A stretch of 64,000 nucleotides of DNA from Mycteria americana (taxonomy: Eukaryota > Chordata > Aves > Ciconiiformes > Ciconiidae), in NCBI RefSeq assembly GCF_035582795.1, contig NC_134365.1, positions 41,024,135 through 41,088,134 of the forward strand. The letters run 5' to 3'. Both the position numbers and the translations under genes were made by a program. The notes beneath the pieces are model-generated. The model was given only the letters and a program-made list of their open reading frames with translations, ran no database searches and was not told where the DNA came from. The stretch's first letter is position 1. The number at the start of each line of letters is the position of its first letter. Shown here piece by piece: positions 1 through 13,500 of the stretch.

Positions 1-440
1 CTCTTCAGTTACTTCTGTCATCTTCTCCTGTTCCATCATGTCCCAACATCCATCCCTGATGTTGGACTTGACCTACGGTTGCACCTCCAGTTATGCCAGC
101 CTCTCTTCTAGGAGTGTGAGTAACATTTCAGCAGTACCTGACAGAAGTACCTTCTGTCATAAATCCTCTAGAGGATAATACTCATCCCATAAATTCTGCA
201 GCTGGTAATCTTTGTCTCCTCTCTTCCTTGAGGCACTAACACCTTCCATTCCCAATCCCTAGCATTAACAAAAAATCAGGGCAAAATGCAAACCCCACCA
301 CACAATCCCTTCCTGTATCTTCCTTAACTTTTTTGTATATTTTGCATAACCTAACAGAGGAAGGACACAGAGTGGTCCCCCTGCATATGTCAAAATCTGT
401 AAATAATGGGGCCAAAGTTTTAAAAAATAGGAGTTTAAAC
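1..440. other. Intergenic, no feature recognised
   Basis: AT-rich sequence without a convincing coding frame. The only long frame in it is short and runs into the neighbouring CR1. No repeat family is recognised by eye. Confidence 0.5.
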
Positions 441-716
441 TCACAGAATCACGGAATCACAGAATCATATAGGTTGGAAAAGACCTTTAAGATCATCGAG
501 TCCAACTGTAAACCTAACACTACCAAGACCACCACTACACCATGTCCCTAAGCACCTCATCCAAACGTCTTTTAAATACCTCCAGGGATGGTGACTCAAC
601 CACTTCCCTGGGCAGCCTGTTCCAATGCTTGATAACCCTTTCAGTGAAGTAAAATTTCCTAATATCCAGTCTAAACCTCCCCTGGTGCAACTTGAGGCCA
701 TTTCCTCTCGTCCTAA
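441..716 (-). mobile_element. CR1 LINE 3' end, reverse strand
   Basis: The left edge starts with CAGAATC-type octamer repeats followed by the CR1 3' UTR signature (TATAGGTTGGAAAAGACC). Read on the reverse strand this is the standard 3' terminus of a chicken-repeat-1 LINE. The body matches the forward CR1 at 14750-15321 in reverse orientation. Only about 280 bp remain, the usual 5' truncation from incomplete reverse transcription. The frame across it is an off-frame reading of the CR1 end, not a gene. The right boundary is approximate. Confidence 0.9.
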
Positions 717-3700
717 ACTCCTGAGGCTGTGTTTGGGCATTGGCTTGAATTTCCCAAATGCATGGCTGTCCACAGCTCCCAGTGATCTAGGTCATTAGAA
801 AATTGAACTGGCTCAAAATTCAGACTTCAGGGCTTAACTTTAAGCACCTTAAAAAAAATCTTGACCAAAGATCATGTACCAAGAATCTTATAATTTAAAA
901 GAACAAACATTGCCCAAATAAAATACGGAAGTGAGGAAGTGCCTGCAACACTGGATCTCTTATGTGCATGGACAGGTAACATCTTAGAAAGGATCTACAG
1001 AAAAATACATACCTAAAAAATGCAAAACCTACCTCCACGATACTATTGGGAAGCTTTGCATTTCTAATGAGCACTGAGATCCCGGAAAAACTGAACTACC
1101 ATTGATGGGCAAATTCTGAGCCTGGAGTACATGTAGTAGTACATCTGCAAGTTAACATGAGTCTGAAATGGTATTAAATCTGGAAATGATAAGTATCTCC
1201 CCAAAATGAAATAATATACAATGGCCTCTTATAACAAGAACTGCAAATGAATTATATGGTCAAGCAGTAATTGAAACTACAGTTACATAGGGAAAGGAAA
1301 TACTATACAAACCTGACTAGCACTTTTTCCCCATGGGTGTTGGAGTCTTTTCCTCATGGTCCTGCTCTAGATTTCCCTTGATCACACAAAGGTAACAGTG
1401 CTAAATTGAGACAAACAACATTATACTAACAGTACATGGTTATGATGCTAAGAAGCAGTGACATTTTCAGGAGGAGGTTGACTGAATATTGGAACACCTA
1501 CCTTCAGGAATGCCCAAAGCGCTCTACAGAATGGAACTGGGAAGGAAGCTGTGCCAAAAAAACTCATAAACACCATGATACAACTGTGAGATGTCTACGT
1601 TGGATAGAGAATGCATCCTACTAGGAAAAGAGGATGAGCTTTGCCACATAGGTATACAGATACTGTATTTTTAGCATGGCTGGAATTCCCAAGAAAGTTA
1701 GTGGAAATTTCCAGCCAATAAGAAAGGCTCCTAGCTCCTTTTCCCAAAGAAAACTTAAGAATGATTTGGTAATGGATAAATGTTATTAAAATATTCATTC
1801 TGAGTATTATTTTCTTTCCCCTAGTAAAGTAAAAGTTATAATTACTTGGTGAGAAATCATAGCTGTGAATTGCTAGTTATTGTTGGCATCACACCCAAGC
1901 AGCACAACATTTTTTCCCACCTACTGTGTAGGATAGCTGGCAGGTCCCTGAAAATTAATGACCTACTCAGAAACAGATATTTGGACAATATTTTGTGAAG
2001 GCTGGAACAGTCTTTACTGCTAATACTGAGGGATGAGCAGCTATGCAGAACCAAGAGAACTCCAGGAAAGACTATGTAAGTGTAAGAATCAATCCTCTCT
2101 GTCTTTCCTCATCCCCAACATAGAGAAGTCAGTCATTGACTCCTGACTTCTAATATGAGCTGCTAACCTCCAGTCTAAAGCTAATATTCTAGTAAAATGA
2201 AAACACACTTAAAATCAAAATTCTGGTGAAAGGTTGTGAAAAAGAATTTTAAAGTGCCTTTTTTATTTTGCTTGCCTGCCTTTGTGCTTTTTTCTCTTAA
2301 TACGTCCAGAATCTTTTTTTTCCTTTTTTTTTTTCCCAAATTCTGAGAGTAGTACTAGATCGGTTACTAGGAAGAAGGGACCCAGGCCCAAAATTTAAAT
2401 GCAGGAGCATGTGGGAGGGTATGCACAATCTGAAAAGTTTTCATATTTTCTGAAATCTAATGAGTTCACATAATTATGGATTTGGGAAACAAATTAGCAG
2501 TCTGGTTTGTATCAAGAAGACAATTGCATCAAGAAGACATGCTTGGAGCCCAATGCTGAGTAATAAACCACCCATGCAGTTTCCATTTTTGACTTCTTGC
2601 TTTTGGGGGATGTGTGAAATAAGCTGCAGATGACAGTCAAATGCACAGACTTTGGTAGCTTCTTTCCAATGAATATATTTTCCTGGACACTTGCTGTTCT
2701 GAATTTTTACAGTGTGAAAGTAAAAAGAAACAGTTGTGCAGTTTAACTGAGGTTTCATTTGAAGGAATTGCATGATGGATTCATTACTGAGATGGCAAGT
2801 ACAGCTCAAGCTAGTCAATATGGAATTTCCTTTTTCCATTCTCTAGATATAACAGGATACAACAGGCAGTGAAATAGGCACTTAGTCACTGGTTTTTTAC
2901 AAATCTTTTTAATTCCCTTATTGCCCAATCTTGCAGTTGTTGTGAACTTGCCAACATTTCTCTTGCCATAATTCCTGCAAAAGCAGGCCCTTAAATGTGA
3001 AATATAATTAAAATGACCTTTAGCTGCCTTCCATGGATTGCCATCCATAAAACTAGGAATCAAAAAAAAGTATTAATAAAAATAATGTGAAATTTGTTTA
3101 AAGACACCATCTAACAGACTAACTACATGTGCTAACTATGGGCCTGATTCACGACACCATTACATCATTTTATTCCCCACAAGAGTTACCACAGCAAGAA
3201 ACTGCCATTAACAGAATGGGCTTTTCTATATCCAACACATGCCTTAAGTACTGCAGGAACTAAATTTTGAGTACTTTCTGAACGGTATTCAGAATTCAGG
3301 TCTAAGTTCCCAAAAAAATGTAGAGGCAATGAGATTTGCAGTAAGAGGCTTAACTCTGGCTGCATAGAGATAATTATACCAAACTGGATTCGGAGCCTTG
3401 GAGTTACCTTTTTAGTGACTGAACATCTACTGTACATAGTCAGGTCCACGCACCTGTGCCCTTGGAATGGAAATATGTCTCACTTTTTCCCCACTCTGAA
3501 GAAATCCCACATTTTTTACCTGGCCTTTTTCTGTATGTTGCTCTATGAGAGTTTCATGGATGACCAGAATGTCCTCTAACTTTATACCTTCCCCCAAGAG
3601 AGTTTCCATGCCTTTGTATTTGAGAGACATGCTTCTTCATTCACACCCTCTCTTCAAAGCTAAGACTACTGAGATTTTAGTCTTACAAAAGCCTACCTTA

Positions 3701-6700
3701 TGTAAACGTATACTTGGATGAACTCCAAGTACTCTTATGCAATAATACACACTGATGATGAATAATAGGAGAAAGAGAAATATAAACACTTAGAAAAAGG
3801 CTGCAAAATGACTGTGCAGCAGTTTTCTATTGGTCATTTTGCACCCTTTTCTAATACTGTGGAAACAGAATAGACCAAAGCCAACCACGACAAAAAGGCA
3901 GTTATTTTTTCCAAGTAAAACCAGCAGAATTTGACTGGTAACATTCAAAGTCTGAGCAATATCAGTGATATTGTACAAAATTAATCAATTTTTTATCCTG
4001 AAAAAAACAGTCATCTCTTGAAGTTACTGGGAAATTGCATTGTGTGAGTTGGTACTGGATCCACAATGAAATATAATTATAAAAACATTAGGTAATATAG
4101 AGTTTAATTAGTGGTGTCAGCAGTGTCTAGGTCCTGACTTCCTAATTCAGCTTCCAGTCCAATTTCTTTGGTAGTGTACCGAGCCTTTTCTCCTTGATCA
4201 TGTGACTATCTTTTAAAACACCATATCTCCTCTGATGATGAAACAAATAGGGAAAAGAAGCCTCACACACAAAAAAACCAAGCCCTCATCTCTGGTTCTC
4301 GCAGATTGTTCCCCCTTTCATACCTCTTTATGCTGTACTGTAGCTCCTCGGGAACTATCTTTGTGTTAGTCCACCTCATGGTCAACTAAAATCTGTACAT
4401 TCAAATCTGGACAAACACATTGCGTTCATTATTTATTCCTTTCACATCAGTGATAATGACCAGTAAGAGTTTCATCAGGTTTGCAAAAGTATCGATACAT
4501 TCTCTAACCCAAAGGCACTATTCAATTGTTTAGATACTTGCCATTTTTGCTAATGGCAAGTTTTCATATGTTTGATTCTAAAGACAGATAACACGTGAGG
4601 GTTCAGGTGTGTTTTGCACATTCCAAATACATTCTGAAAAACAGAAGTATGGGATTTTTTCCCCTTTCACTTGCCTGCAGCCTCCTCTTCTCAATCTCTT
4701 GCCTTCATACATTTTTTATTAGTGCTGTAATCTAAATATAAAATGAGTTTACCATTCACCTAGGCTAATCAGATCTGACTACATATGAATGATATTTGGG
4801 ATTATGCCCTGCATGAGGACATTCATTGCCTCCCTGAGGACATAATTTTAATGTTGAGGTTTACGATCAGGAAGACTAATCAGTCTTGTGATGCACGCTT
4901 CAGGATTTCATTATTATGAGATCAATTTTTTTTTCTCCAAGTGTTGAAAGAAACTGGAAGTACAACTCACTGTTTTATATCCATGTGATGGATAATTTCA
5001 TATTTGCTTTTCCTTACTCTACTTTAGGGACCAGAACTGCATTCTAAGCAGAGAAAGAAGAAAAATTTTAAAAGATTTTATGAAGTGTATAAAGTGCTCC
5101 AACCTTTTTAATTGCTTGGGTGACACCTATGAGGCAAGAGCATAAGCCCACAAAGCTTCAGAATGGTAGCTTAGAAAAATCTTCAACAGTACATGAAGTG
5201 TGACCATCTCTTGCCTGGCTACTCTCTCAGGTGACCTACACTGATAAATACTTGGAGAATCAAATTCTTTTCAAGATCCCTGAAGTCCTGAGATTTTATC
5301 CATGCAGCACTCAGATACAGTTTTGGAAGCAAACATTTGTATTTTCTTTCCATGTCCTGTAGACACTGAAAACAGACATGGGAGTTACACGGTGGTTGGT
5401 CTTGATTTATTTTCCTAGCAAATTTATTTTCCTTTGTTATCATGACTCCAAACATCAGTGTCCTCTTCCTCCACCTTGCCCAACAAAAAATATAGCTATT
5501 GCATAAGCTCTTGTGGGTAAAGGGCCTGAACTGACAGTACACTTTCACATGCTAGGATTTTAATGGCTTTTAAGCATAGAAAGACCCCAGGGCAGCAAAG
5601 TCCTGAAGTTCATGCTGAATTTTAACCAAGCGTCTGTTATCGCTGCTTAGCACAGTACATAACTATGCACTGAAACCTCATATTGGACTGGTTCCTAGCA
5701 GTGATATGGTTTACATGCTTGAAGTGCAGTCTGCTTACATGCTTTGCTGAATCTCATTTACCTATCTTTGCGGAAAACAAGATATTATTTCAGTATACCA
5801 CCTGAAGCATCACTGGCAAAGAAAAATAAGGTATTTAGCGTATGTGAGAAGGGCAGTATCTACTCAGGGAACAGAATGTACAAAAAGGCTGAAAGATTAT
5901 TATTAATTCACTTGCATTAGCTTAGCAAGTAGGAGCCCTATCCATGGGCCACGACTGTAGAACACAGAGCAGAAAGACAGTCTCTCCTCCAAAAACCTTA
6001 CTCCAAAAGAATGAGAAAAGTGATAGAGATGACAAAAGGCTAGAAAATATTTCAGATTACGATAAGAAGTGAAACAAATCTCTGTCTGCTAGGCGGTTAT
6101 GGTTGCACCCCAGCAGCCTACCCACTGATACGTTTTTTGCAGACATCAGCAAGGGCAACTTTTGAAGAGAGGTGTGAAAGGTAACAAATGGAGTGGTTTT
6201 GTAAGTTTTGTAGGGAGCTCTTCCTAACTGTATCAGGCAGCATCACTTGACAAACTTTGAATAGAAACATTAACAACTGAAAAAGCACTTGGCAGTGAAA
6301 TTGTGTAGGATGACTACCAGAGACTCTGGCTTCCTTTCCTGATTAACTTTTAAAATGTTGATAGTCAGCACTATATAAGACTTAAATAAATTCTTTATAA
6401 TCGTTAGGGAAATCATCAGAGAGGAAGAAATCATTTATACTATCCACTTACTGGATACTTTTTGCTTTTTTCCTGAATATTTCAGTGACTTCCCTAATAT
6501 TTTCATCATTTGATCATTTTCATTTAAGCTTCCTTTGCTCTGTAGTCTCAGATAAAAAGCTGAAGTTCTACTTTACTGCTAATCAGGTAAGTAATCTAGC
6601 ATCACTTTTGTTTTCAGTATTTTTAAATGTAAGTTGATATCAGGTTTCTTGTATGAAAATTTACAGAAGTTGCCTATAGAACTTGTAGTCTTCACTACTC

Positions 6701-9700
6701 AAATAATTGAGTGCAAAAATTTTGTTTGCTACTGGGCCTGTTAATACAGGTTGAATTCAGTGGCAGAAAGCAAACAGCTAAAATTGACTTGTTCAAGATT
6801 TCAAATGAAATATTTACAGTAAAAAATTAGCACTCTGTTAGTTCCGGGAATAATAACAAAAGTTTTTTTCATACACATTTTTTAATTACAAAATGGAATC
6901 TTATTTAAAAAAAAAATTTAAAGCTGCAGACATCCCTCTTTGAATTATCTCTGTGTTTGTGTTATTAAACATAGCTTGACAGATTTTTCTTTGATACATG
7001 TGATTTACAAACACTGCACATCAGCTCCACACTCCTTGTTTTAAAATATTTTATAGTTTTATAGTTCGTACTTACAAAGTTATGCATTGGCTTTCACCAA
7101 AAGAAAGCAGTGGCTTTCACCAAAAGTCTTAATCCTCCCCAGACTGGGCATAAAAGCCAGTTAAAGACAAAAGAGCTCAATGGTTCTTTCAGCCTCCTCC
7201 CTCACATTTATGTATTTAAAGGCATTGAATATGCAAAGGTTCCTCACTTGAAAAATGTTGTTGCATAAAACTAGTTAACAGAAATGATGTGCAACAGGTC
7301 TCCTGTTTTGCCCCTCAGTCAGATCTGCAGTTTGTGGTGTCACGTCCAGCTGCTCCATTTGATACAGAGCGTGATTCATGTGCATGTAAACATGAAGTTT
7401 GAAAATACCAGGGCTTATTCTGAAATGTTCAATTGGATTTTGCTTCAATAAAAAAAACGGAGAAAAAAATGAAGACTATCAAGAGCTGGCACAAGAAGAA
7501 CTGCATATGCAAAACTACAAGTATAATTGAAAAGCCAGATTCAAGCTCTTTTGAGCAGCAGAGCAGTTTAATCTGGTAGAGTCTTGACCATGTAATGGCA
7601 ACTAACTCAAAATACTCATTCACTCCTAAGGATTATGGTGGAGGAAATGATTCAGGGCCAAGGGATCTCAGAGTGGGTGAGATTTTATCATCATCAGTGC
7701 AGATTATCCTCAGTAAGAACAGCAGAATTTAGCCAAATACAAAGAACCTATCACAATGTTTTCTTAGCAAAATGTGGTATTTTTGAAAGAAAAAAAAAAA
7801 GAGAAAGCTTTGTATATCCAGGCAGTTTTGGAGATAGTAATCCCCATCCCAACCTCAACTTTTAAAGTGCATGGAAAGATGGAATACAGAGGCTGACAGA
7901 AAAGATTTACAAGCTCAAACAGGAAGATAAACGAAGCAGTGCAAGAAAAGCAAAGCAATTTCCACTGACTGATCACCATAGTCTAATTAGAGCAACAGCA
8001 TTGTATCCAGTTCCCTCACCTAACAGCCACTGAGCCATAACGACATAAAAGAAATCATCAAGAGGGTAGGAAAGCAATGTGTAGTGGAAAGTTCCATGAA
8101 GTGCTCCTGCTGCAGATGGCTTACAGGGATGCTCAGAAATTAATGTTTCATGTGTATTTTCCCATAAATACATCCCTCAGGAGATTTGCATTAGAGTCAA
8201 GGACGTCTCTGTTGAATGACTTTGACAGTAATAAACTGCTTAGTAATTTTATATTTAACATGGAAAATTATTTCCAAAGTACTTTTTGGACACCAGCTCA
8301 AAAGTATAGCCAGTTTTTGAATTGTCTGACTAATGTATAACTCTCACAGTGCACAATGCCAGTAAAACTGTTATTCTGAAGTTAAGTCCTTGTTGTGACT
8401 GTTTCCCATTTTAACTGCACAGGAAGGTTGTGTTGTTTTTCCAGAATCTGTTGCTTGGAATAAGAGATAATGAGTCCCTCAATCATGCATTACATTTCTA
8501 CCCATGTCATGTCCTATAGCTCCAGTTTGGTGTCCAAAAGAATACCATATTTTATTTGTCTAACCTTGTCACTGTCATTCATGGTGATAGAAAGTGACAT
8601 ATTTAAGGAGAAACATATAGATGCTGAACCACAGACACAGACAATACAGTGGCATTTGGCCGACAGTAAGCTGGTTAGATAGCTGTGCCTTATAGTCCAG
8701 TGTGAAACATAAGCCCTTCATTTCTGACTTCCACGTGACAGTCTGTTTTCTCCAGATGCCCCTTTTATTTCCCCTGTTTTGTGCAAACTGTGGTGTCTTT
8801 TGTTTGAGTTGATGCTGCTTGCCTAGGAAAAACATTCATTTTAGGCACAGATCAAGCAGGTTGCTGTATATGGCATCAGTTCCAGGGAGTGGTAGGACAA
8901 CCCCAGCCTTACTGTTTACCTTCTCTGTATCCTCAGGAGGAGTTGGGCCAGTGGAAAACATCTGGGCAGAGAAAATCACCTTGTTTCCTCTGCCAGCAAG
9001 GAGACCTGTAAACTCTCAACAGCTCTACCACTGCTATCTGGCTCAGCTCACTTCCATTCCCCTTTGGAACAGCAAAGGTGTCCAAGTTTCTGGGGTACTC
9101 TGGGCAGTGTGGCGAAAGGTATTCCAGGCCAATGCTTGCCTTGTTATGCTGTTAATTACGTTTTGGCTTCCTCTCATTTTCCATTTCATCTGTCTCCAGA
9201 GCCTATCATTTGTGAATATTTTTTGGCCACTGGTTTAAGTGTGCCTGCCTATATAGAGCTAGCCTACAGCTACAGTTTATAAAGAAGTGGAGTTCAGATA
9301 GCAGCAGCTTGATATGTCTTCAAGTTGCAGTGGCATAATGTAAAACAGCTTTTACAATGGTGTTAAGTATAAAGGATTTAATTTTGAAGGCAAGATTTCT
9401 GTTTCTACGTGGCATATGTTTCTTGCTATCCTGGTCTTAACATCAGTTCATAGTAACTTACTATATTTTTTTCAATTCACATAGAATTAACTTACAGTAC
9501 TTATTTGTTAAGGACCTACGAAATAATTTTATTACTAAGCTTTATCATTCATAGTACTAGGAATTTACTAATAAACAAGATCAAATTATCTTAATCTTGG
9601 TGCTTTATAATGGGGGTAACTGTATGAAGACTTATATCAATACTGATTTTTTAATTATGTATGCATAAAATACATAAAGACATAGCCATATATGTCCTTC

Positions 9701-9938
9701 ATATATACATATACACACAAAAGACATTGATAAATATAGTTATATTTTGTTAATTGGTACTTAAAGATATCAACAATTTCTTATTTAACTGATAGATCTA
9801 AAAAAAAAAAAAAGCTCTGTAAACAGGGATCCTCACTTTGTCACTGTTAGGGGCATTTTCTAACAAAGCCAATAAAAATCTCTCTGTATCCAAGATGGTA
9901 TTTACTTGCAGATGACCTTCCACTTATTATGGGAATAA
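717..9938. other. Intergenic, AT-rich, no gene recognised
   Basis: About 9.2 kb with only short frames, none with recognisable protein similarity, codon bias or paired splice signals. It contains homopolymer runs (T-rich about 2313-2335, A-rich about 7790-7801, A14 at 9800-9813) and a short tandem duplication at 7088-7126. The longest forward frame (8819-9238, 139 codons) has no recognised domain. Distal regulatory elements cannot be judged without conservation data. Confidence 0.5.
7088..7126. repeat. Local tandem duplication, 23-bp period
   Basis: The 16-mer TGGCTTTCACCAAAAG occurs at 7088-7103 and again at 7111-7126, separated by AAAGCAG. The exact match suggests recent slippage or duplication. 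Confidence 0.85.
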
Positions 9939-9943
9939 CATGT
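9939..9943. repeat. Target-site duplication of solo LTR (left)
   Basis: CATGT lies directly before the LTR 5' TG and is repeated exactly at 10533-10537 after the terminal CA. Five bases is the length usual for ERVL-type and some other retroviral integrases. Confidence 0.85.
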
Positions 9944-10532
9944 TGTGCTGGTTTTGGCTGGGATAATTTTCTTCATAGTAGCTAGTATGGGGCTATGTTT
10001 TGGATTTGTGCTGGAAACAGCGTTGGTAACAGAGGGAAGTTTCAGTTAGTGCTGAGCAGTGCTTACACACAGTCAAGGCCTTTTCTGCCTCTCACCCCAC
10101 CCCTCCAGCGAGTAGGCTGGGGGTGCACAAGAAGCTGGGAGGGGACACGGCTGGGACAGCTGACCCCAACTGACCAAAGGGATATCCCAGACCACATGGC
10201 GTCATGCTCAGCATAGAAAGCTGGGGGACGAAGAAAGAAGGGGGGGACATTTGGAGTGATGGCGTTTGTCTTCCCAAGTAACCGTTACGTGTGATGGAGC
10301 CCTGCTTTCCTGGAGATGGCTGAACACCTGCCTGCCCATGGGAAGGAGGGAATGAATTCCTTGTTTTGCTTTGCTTGTGCGCGCAGCTTTTGCTTTGCTA
10401 ATTAAAGTGTCTTTATCTCAACCCACGAGTTTTCTTACTTTTACTCTTCTGATTCTCTCCCCCATCCCACCAGGGGGGAGTGAGCGAGCGGCTGGGTGGT
10501 GCTCAGTTGCCAACTGGGGTTAAACCATGACA
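9944..10532 (+). mobile_element. Solo LTR of avian ERVL-like retrovirus, forward
   Basis: This 589-bp element begins TGTGCTGGTTTTGGCTGGG and ends TTAAACCATGACA, giving TG...CA termini. It aligns along its length with the reverse complement of the LTRs of the two internal-bearing ERVs in this window, including the blocks CACAAGAAGCTGGGAGG, CTTTATCTCAACCCACGAG and GAGTGAGCGAGCGGCTG. No internal retroviral sequence adjoins it, so it is the product of LTR-LTR recombination. A variant polyadenylation signal ATTAAA lies at 10401-10406. The short frames inside it are incidental. Its terminal sequence (GTTGCCAACTGGGG) is closer to the copy 1 LTR type than to copy 2. Confidence 0.92.
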
Positions 10533-10537
10533 CATGT
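10533..10537. repeat. Target-site duplication of solo LTR (right)
   Basis: CATGT, an exact match to 9939-9943. Confidence 0.85.
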
Positions 10538-13500
10538 AAACTTGGGTCAAACCACCTATACAGGCTGATGTTTATTGCTTGGTAAATAAAAGAGTTTTTT
10601 AATATGACTGAACACAAGGATAGACATACCTAGGAATGAAGACAGTAAGTCAAATTCATAAGAACGGCGATATTATCCTAAACCACAGCAACACTGGAAA
10701 ACTTGTCAAAATCGTGATTATTAATTAACGTCTGTTTCCAATATAGACAGAGAATATAATCCTTGAATAGAGGGATGTGTAATAGTGTCAGGAGTGCTAA
10801 TTTCTTAGTAATATGGTATTAATGAGATCATTGCTGAAACGCACGGCTGTCTGTACTTCTAAGAGGATCTTGATGGCAGGGACTCCGAAAGGAGCTACAA
10901 GAATAGCTAGTGGTCTGGGAATAATTATTTTGTAGTGAGAGAGGTGACAGAAGCTCTATTCATTTAGTTAATGAAGAAAGTGACTGGATCATGTTCTACA
11001 AGTAGCCATGTGGGGAAGAGATTTTTTTATAACAAATTGATTTTTAGCACAGCAGAGGAAGGCATAAGACCCAAAGGTCATATTTAAAACAGTGAATGGA
11101 GTTTTCTAGCCACCTAGTATATTGATTGACAGAAATCAGGCCTCTCATAATCTCTATTTCCGGCTGATGAGTTCTCAGCTCATAACAAGATTTTATATTT
11201 TCTGTATTGTACCTTTCTGCAATGCTTTGCAGTTCTTACTGCTGAATCTCATGTCTAGTTCCCCAGTCCTCAAGGCGATGCAGCTCTTTTCATCAGCTAT
11301 AGTGAGCCTTTTCTCAGTTATCTAAGTTTCCCAATACTGTACTATCAGGAAGTTTCAATCCCACTTCTTTTAAGACTATAAATGAAAAGATTTCTCCTAA
11401 TACAGCTTCTTAAGGATCAGTCCTAACTACCTACCCGCCAGCCTAATGGTTCCTTTTTCAATATTGCCCTAAATCATCTCCCATGGTCATCTCACAGTTG
11501 CGCTCTTAAATTCCACTTTCTCCAAGCAAGTAAGTACTTTTCTTTTCAGCAGCATAATGAGTGCATTGTAGAAGGACAGGCAGAATATACCCCCTTCACT
11601 TACTTCCGCTAGAAAATGAAGTCATCCTATTTAAAAGAAAAGAAAACAAGAAAAAAAAAAAGAACAAATCAAGTTAGTTTGGCATATCCTGCTTTGGTAA
11701 ACCAATATTACACTTCCCTTTTATCTCTAGCTTTAATGGTCTTTCCCTTCAAAACCTGTTTTAAAACTACATATACTACTAAGCCAGACTCACAAGTCTG
11801 CAGTTGCATACAGCTGTTTCCTCTCCTTACACAAACACATGCAAAATGCTTCTCTTCAGATCTAGTACCATCACTAACTCAGTAGGCTTGATTTAAAATA
11901 GTTGATATTAGACCTGTATTTTGGTGCAGATTCTGAAAGAGGACAGCCACTGTTGAGTCTGTTACCCTTTTGGTAAAATCACCTGTAATTATTTTTTTAC
12001 TTCTCTTATAGTTCTTTCAATTATTTCATTCCCATTTATACTTCATTTTTGTCCTGTACCTAGTATTAGTCAACTTACTGAAAAGCACAGCAAATCATTC
12101 TTTCCTTTTGTGACACAAATGGTATTGGCAATTGACAATAGCTATGGTTTCTTCAACCTCTTTACCATTCAGCTACTTCTTTTAGGTCTTTAGCTTCTGT
12201 CTTTGTCCCTAGGTATCTCTATCCTTGTGTTTAGTGCATCAACACAGTGATGAATTGCTGCAGAGTAATCATCATCTTAATGTAGAGTTTGTCAGCTGCT
12301 TCTCTGTGGCCATCTATGCCCATCCAGTGGTTAAATGCAAGGCAGCTGATTACTTTCAGTGAGGTTTGAGCTAATGTGTTTTTTCATGATTGAGGTGTGT
12401 TTACAGATAATTTCTGTGCCTCAGCTGACAGGTGATCACTTGTAAAGCTGTTGGGATTTATCAAAGGCATGTACCTGTACCCATAACTTAGCAAACTCTG
12501 GCCTTTTGAAACCTTAAATCCACTTACAGGTCTGAATCTCTGCATCCTTCTAACTGAACTTCCAGTTGCCCAGTCTAAGCGTATTTTCTATAATGTCTTC
12601 CTTAAATACAGACTGCCCTAACTACTTATAAGCTAATGGCCTTTCTAGTGCATTCCAATTGTGTCAGAAATTGTTGCTGAAGAAATGTGTGTGCTATAAC
12701 AGCATAGAGATTTAACTCTTATCTTCAGAACAATATTTCCTAAAATACTTCTGCAAAATAAAAGTCTGTCATAAGGACATATTCCCACCAATATTTCTTT
12801 CTCTAGTATAAGCAATGAACCAGATTATTTGAGTAAGCAATTATATTTTATTTTCTGCAAGTAAGAGTGGGAAAAAACGTGATTCCTTGCACTTTTGTTT
12901 AAAACTGTGGGAAATATGAAAAAAAACTCAGACTGTTGGGGAGATGGTTGACTTACATTCAGTTTTCTAAACGTTTTGACCCCAGGAGTGTCCAGGAAGT
13001 ATCACATTGCACTGAATAAAGAGGTATGTGCACAACCCATACTCCAGCCTAGAAGCTGCCTCCTTTCAGCAATTGCTCTCTTTTGTCATCTTTGCATGCT
13101 TATGTGTGAAATCTGTGGAAGCCAAAACTCATAAGTTTTGGACTAAAATTCCTGTCTCTTAATGTGATCTCTTAGTGTGATCCCTTAATGTGGTTTCTCT
13201 CTGCCTTTCATATAAACGAAGTGATTTCAGCCCAAAAGCTGGCCAAACTTTCTCCATTTTTTGACTGTGGTTTTAAGGCCATAACTTTTAAGCATAACCT
13301 TGACACTGACTCCTGTTTTTTTCCAGAACTAAAAGGGCTTTCACGAAAATTAACTATAAAATTTTATTACTTGCCTCTCAGTTATTGACTAATACTCTCC
13401 CCAGGCACATGGTTTTTTGTACTTTGACAGAACTACCTACCTGAGTGAAACCATGGCCCTTTTGACGTCAAAGGCAAAACTCAATTTCATGACTGGATTT

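Noticed and set aside
8819-9238. 139-codon forward frame
   Set aside because: No recognised domain, no splice context and a mixed composition; kept only as a remark in the intergenic entry.
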